Positions 10,468 to 11,259 of a DNA stretch of 11,259 nucleotides are shown piece after piece. Origin of the DNA: Tieghemiomyces parasiticus (lineage: Eukaryota > Kickxellomycota > Dimargaritomycetes > Dimargaritales > Dimargaritaceae). The translations under genes and the position numbers were made by a program. Each line of letters opens with the position of its first letter. Position 1 is the stretch's first letter. The stretch lies in NCBI GenBank assembly GCA_027575765.1, contig JANBPT010001287.1:1-11259 (forward strand), read 5' to 3'. The notes under the pieces are model-generated. The model was not told the origin of the DNA and did no database searches. It saw only the letters and a list, made by a program, of their open reading frames with translations.

Positions 10468-10628
10468 CTGGTGAGGGAAATTCCGTGAGGATTATGGGAA
10501 AGAAAAAGAAATGTAGTAGGTACGATAGAGATAGAGGTGGCAGTATGGGCAGGTAGAAGTCAGGGCACGGTCATTCCATTCAACAGGGCGTCCAGGTTCA
10601 TAAAACGAGCTGAATCATGGAGTGCTAC
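10468..10628 (-). other. Predicted 5'-UTR intron of PUF60
   Basis: On the minus strand a donor-like CAAG|GTAGCA has its GT at 10628-10627. An acceptor CCCTCACCAG ends at 10468, preceded by a CTACTAC branch-like motif and the tract TTTCTTTTTCTTTCCC, with no AG in between. All four ATGs upstream of the PUF60 start (10618, 10601, 10579, 10574) lie inside this 161-nt segment, and none lies between the donor and the TATA-like element at 10768. The donor is not a perfect consensus. Confidence 0.42.
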
Positions 10629-10761
10629 CTTGGGCAGGCGAGGGATTATCCCCTTGTGGTCCGGGGCCTTGATGCACGCAATAGCTCAAATGTTCGCGTA
10701 GCCCCGGCCGTATGTGTAGGTATTCGACTATCGGTCAGGTGACCGCGTTGACAACGATAGG

Positions 10762-10768
10762 CCTTATA
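10762..10768 (-). promoter_or_regulatory. TATA-like element for PUF60
   Basis: TATAAGG on the minus strand, about 300 bp before the PUF60 ATG. A start near 10735 followed by removal of the predicted leader intron would give an ATG-free leader of about 115 nt. The match is moderate. Confidence 0.3.
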
Positions 10769-11035
10769 CAGCATACACACTTGGCCCCCATCAAAGATAG
10801 CCCAGGCTAACCCCAGCCCAGGCCAATTACACATTAACCGACGCTAGCAGTGCTGCATGGCCAGTCTTATTATTTTTTTTTTGGTTGGCCACGTACCATC
10901 CCCACTCGAGCTGGCCAAGCCAGTGCCATCGTCAGTCAGGTTGCTTACAGGCTACCCGCTTTCCTCACTACCGGCCCCTGTCCTTCTCCTCGACCCACCG
11001 CTTTGCAGCAGTCGCATTCGCACCCACTTCTTCGC

Positions 11036-11104
11036 ATGCCACATCGCCCCTACCGACTCGTATACCTCCAGCCCGCTTTATTCAGTCCTCACTTCTCACG
11101 CTAG
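11036..11104 (+). other. Upstream ORF in the TIM17 leader (22 codons)
   Basis: An ATG at 11036 opens 22 codons ending in TAG at 11102-11104, 21 bases before the TIM17 start. If it is retained in the mRNA it would be translated before TIM17. It could instead be removed by splicing, because the sequence just before the TIM17 ATG (TTCCCCAG at 11111-11118) is acceptor-like. Confidence 0.35.
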
Positions 11105-11125
11105 TATCCATTCCCCAGCACCAAC

Positions 11126-11259
11126 ATGCGTAGCTCCGATCATACCCGCGATCCCTGCCCGTGGGTCATCCTGAACGACCTCGGTGGCGCCTTCGCCATG
11201 GGCGCCATCGGCGGCGGCATTTGGCATTCGATCAAGGGCGCCAAGAACTCACCAAGGGT
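11126..11259 (+). CDS. TIM17: TIM17, presequence translocase subunit (N-terminal 44 codons, cut by window end)
   Basis: TIM17 is a core inner-membrane subunit of the TIM23 complex that moves presequence proteins into the matrix. The first 44 codons match the family start: a short hydrophilic N terminus, then DPCPW (9-13) with Cys11, the position of the conserved Tim17 cysteine that forms a disulfide. Next comes Asp18 and the glycine-rich first membrane helix [14 protein letters not shown] (20-33) with GxxxG-type packing motifs, followed by [10 protein letters not shown], which resembles the first loop. TIM23 and TIM22 lack the PCPW element, so TIM17 is clear. The ATG sits in good context (CACCAACATG). 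The gene continues beyond the right edge. Confidence 0.95.
   Translation, partial: MRSSDHTRDPCPWVILNDLGGAFAMGAIGGGIWHSIKGAKNSPR

Larger units (their letters stand above)
10461..11125. other. Divergent intergenic region between PUF60 and TIM17
   Basis: This 665-bp region must hold both promoters. The PUF60 side has a T/C-rich tract and splice-like sites. The TIM17 side has a run of ten T (10873-10882) and a pyrimidine-rich stretch up to the start codon. No clear TATA box faces TIM17, and I see no heat-shock element. Confidence 0.6.

Overview
The window looks like nuclear DNA of a fungus with compact genes, perhaps an early-diverging lineage. This placement is inferred from gene content and style: long intron-free coding regions rich in G/C at third positions, TATA boxes, CTAAC-like branch-point motifs, fungal-type HSP60/HSP10 proteins and a fungal-style TIM17. 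It is not based on a phylogeny.

Left end (1-1100): a tRNA-Arg(ACG) on the minus strand runs off the left edge by one base. Upstream of it on the same strand is a 102-residue Gly/Ala/Lys-rich protein gene that I do not recognise, with a good TATA box about 290 bp before its ATG. From about 1180 to 5298 there is a 4.1-kb interval in which I find no convincing gene. It has only chance-sized open frames, a few strong inverted repeats and several long G or C runs.

Centre (5299-8804): HSP60, the mitochondrial chaperonin, lies on the minus strand, and HSP10, its co-chaperonin, on the plus strand. They are head to head and share a 1457-bp intergenic region. That region carries a TATA-like element facing each gene, a heat-shock-element-like array near each TATA, a perfect 8-bp palindrome, CCAAT boxes facing HSP60, and a consensus 5' splice site in the HSP60 leader that suggests a 5'-UTR intron.

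Right end (8805-11259): a PUF60-type splicing factor (RRM-RRM-UHM) on the minus strand converges on HSP10. It is divergent from the first 44 codons of TIM17, the presequence translocase channel subunit, which is cut by the window end. PUF60 also shows a probable leader intron, which would remove all four upstream ATGs. HSP60, HSP10 and TIM17 therefore put three components of mitochondrial protein import and folding within about 6 kb: TIM17 helps bring precursors into the matrix, and HSP60 with HSP10 folds them there. PUF60 acts in the nucleus and has no obvious link to that pathway.
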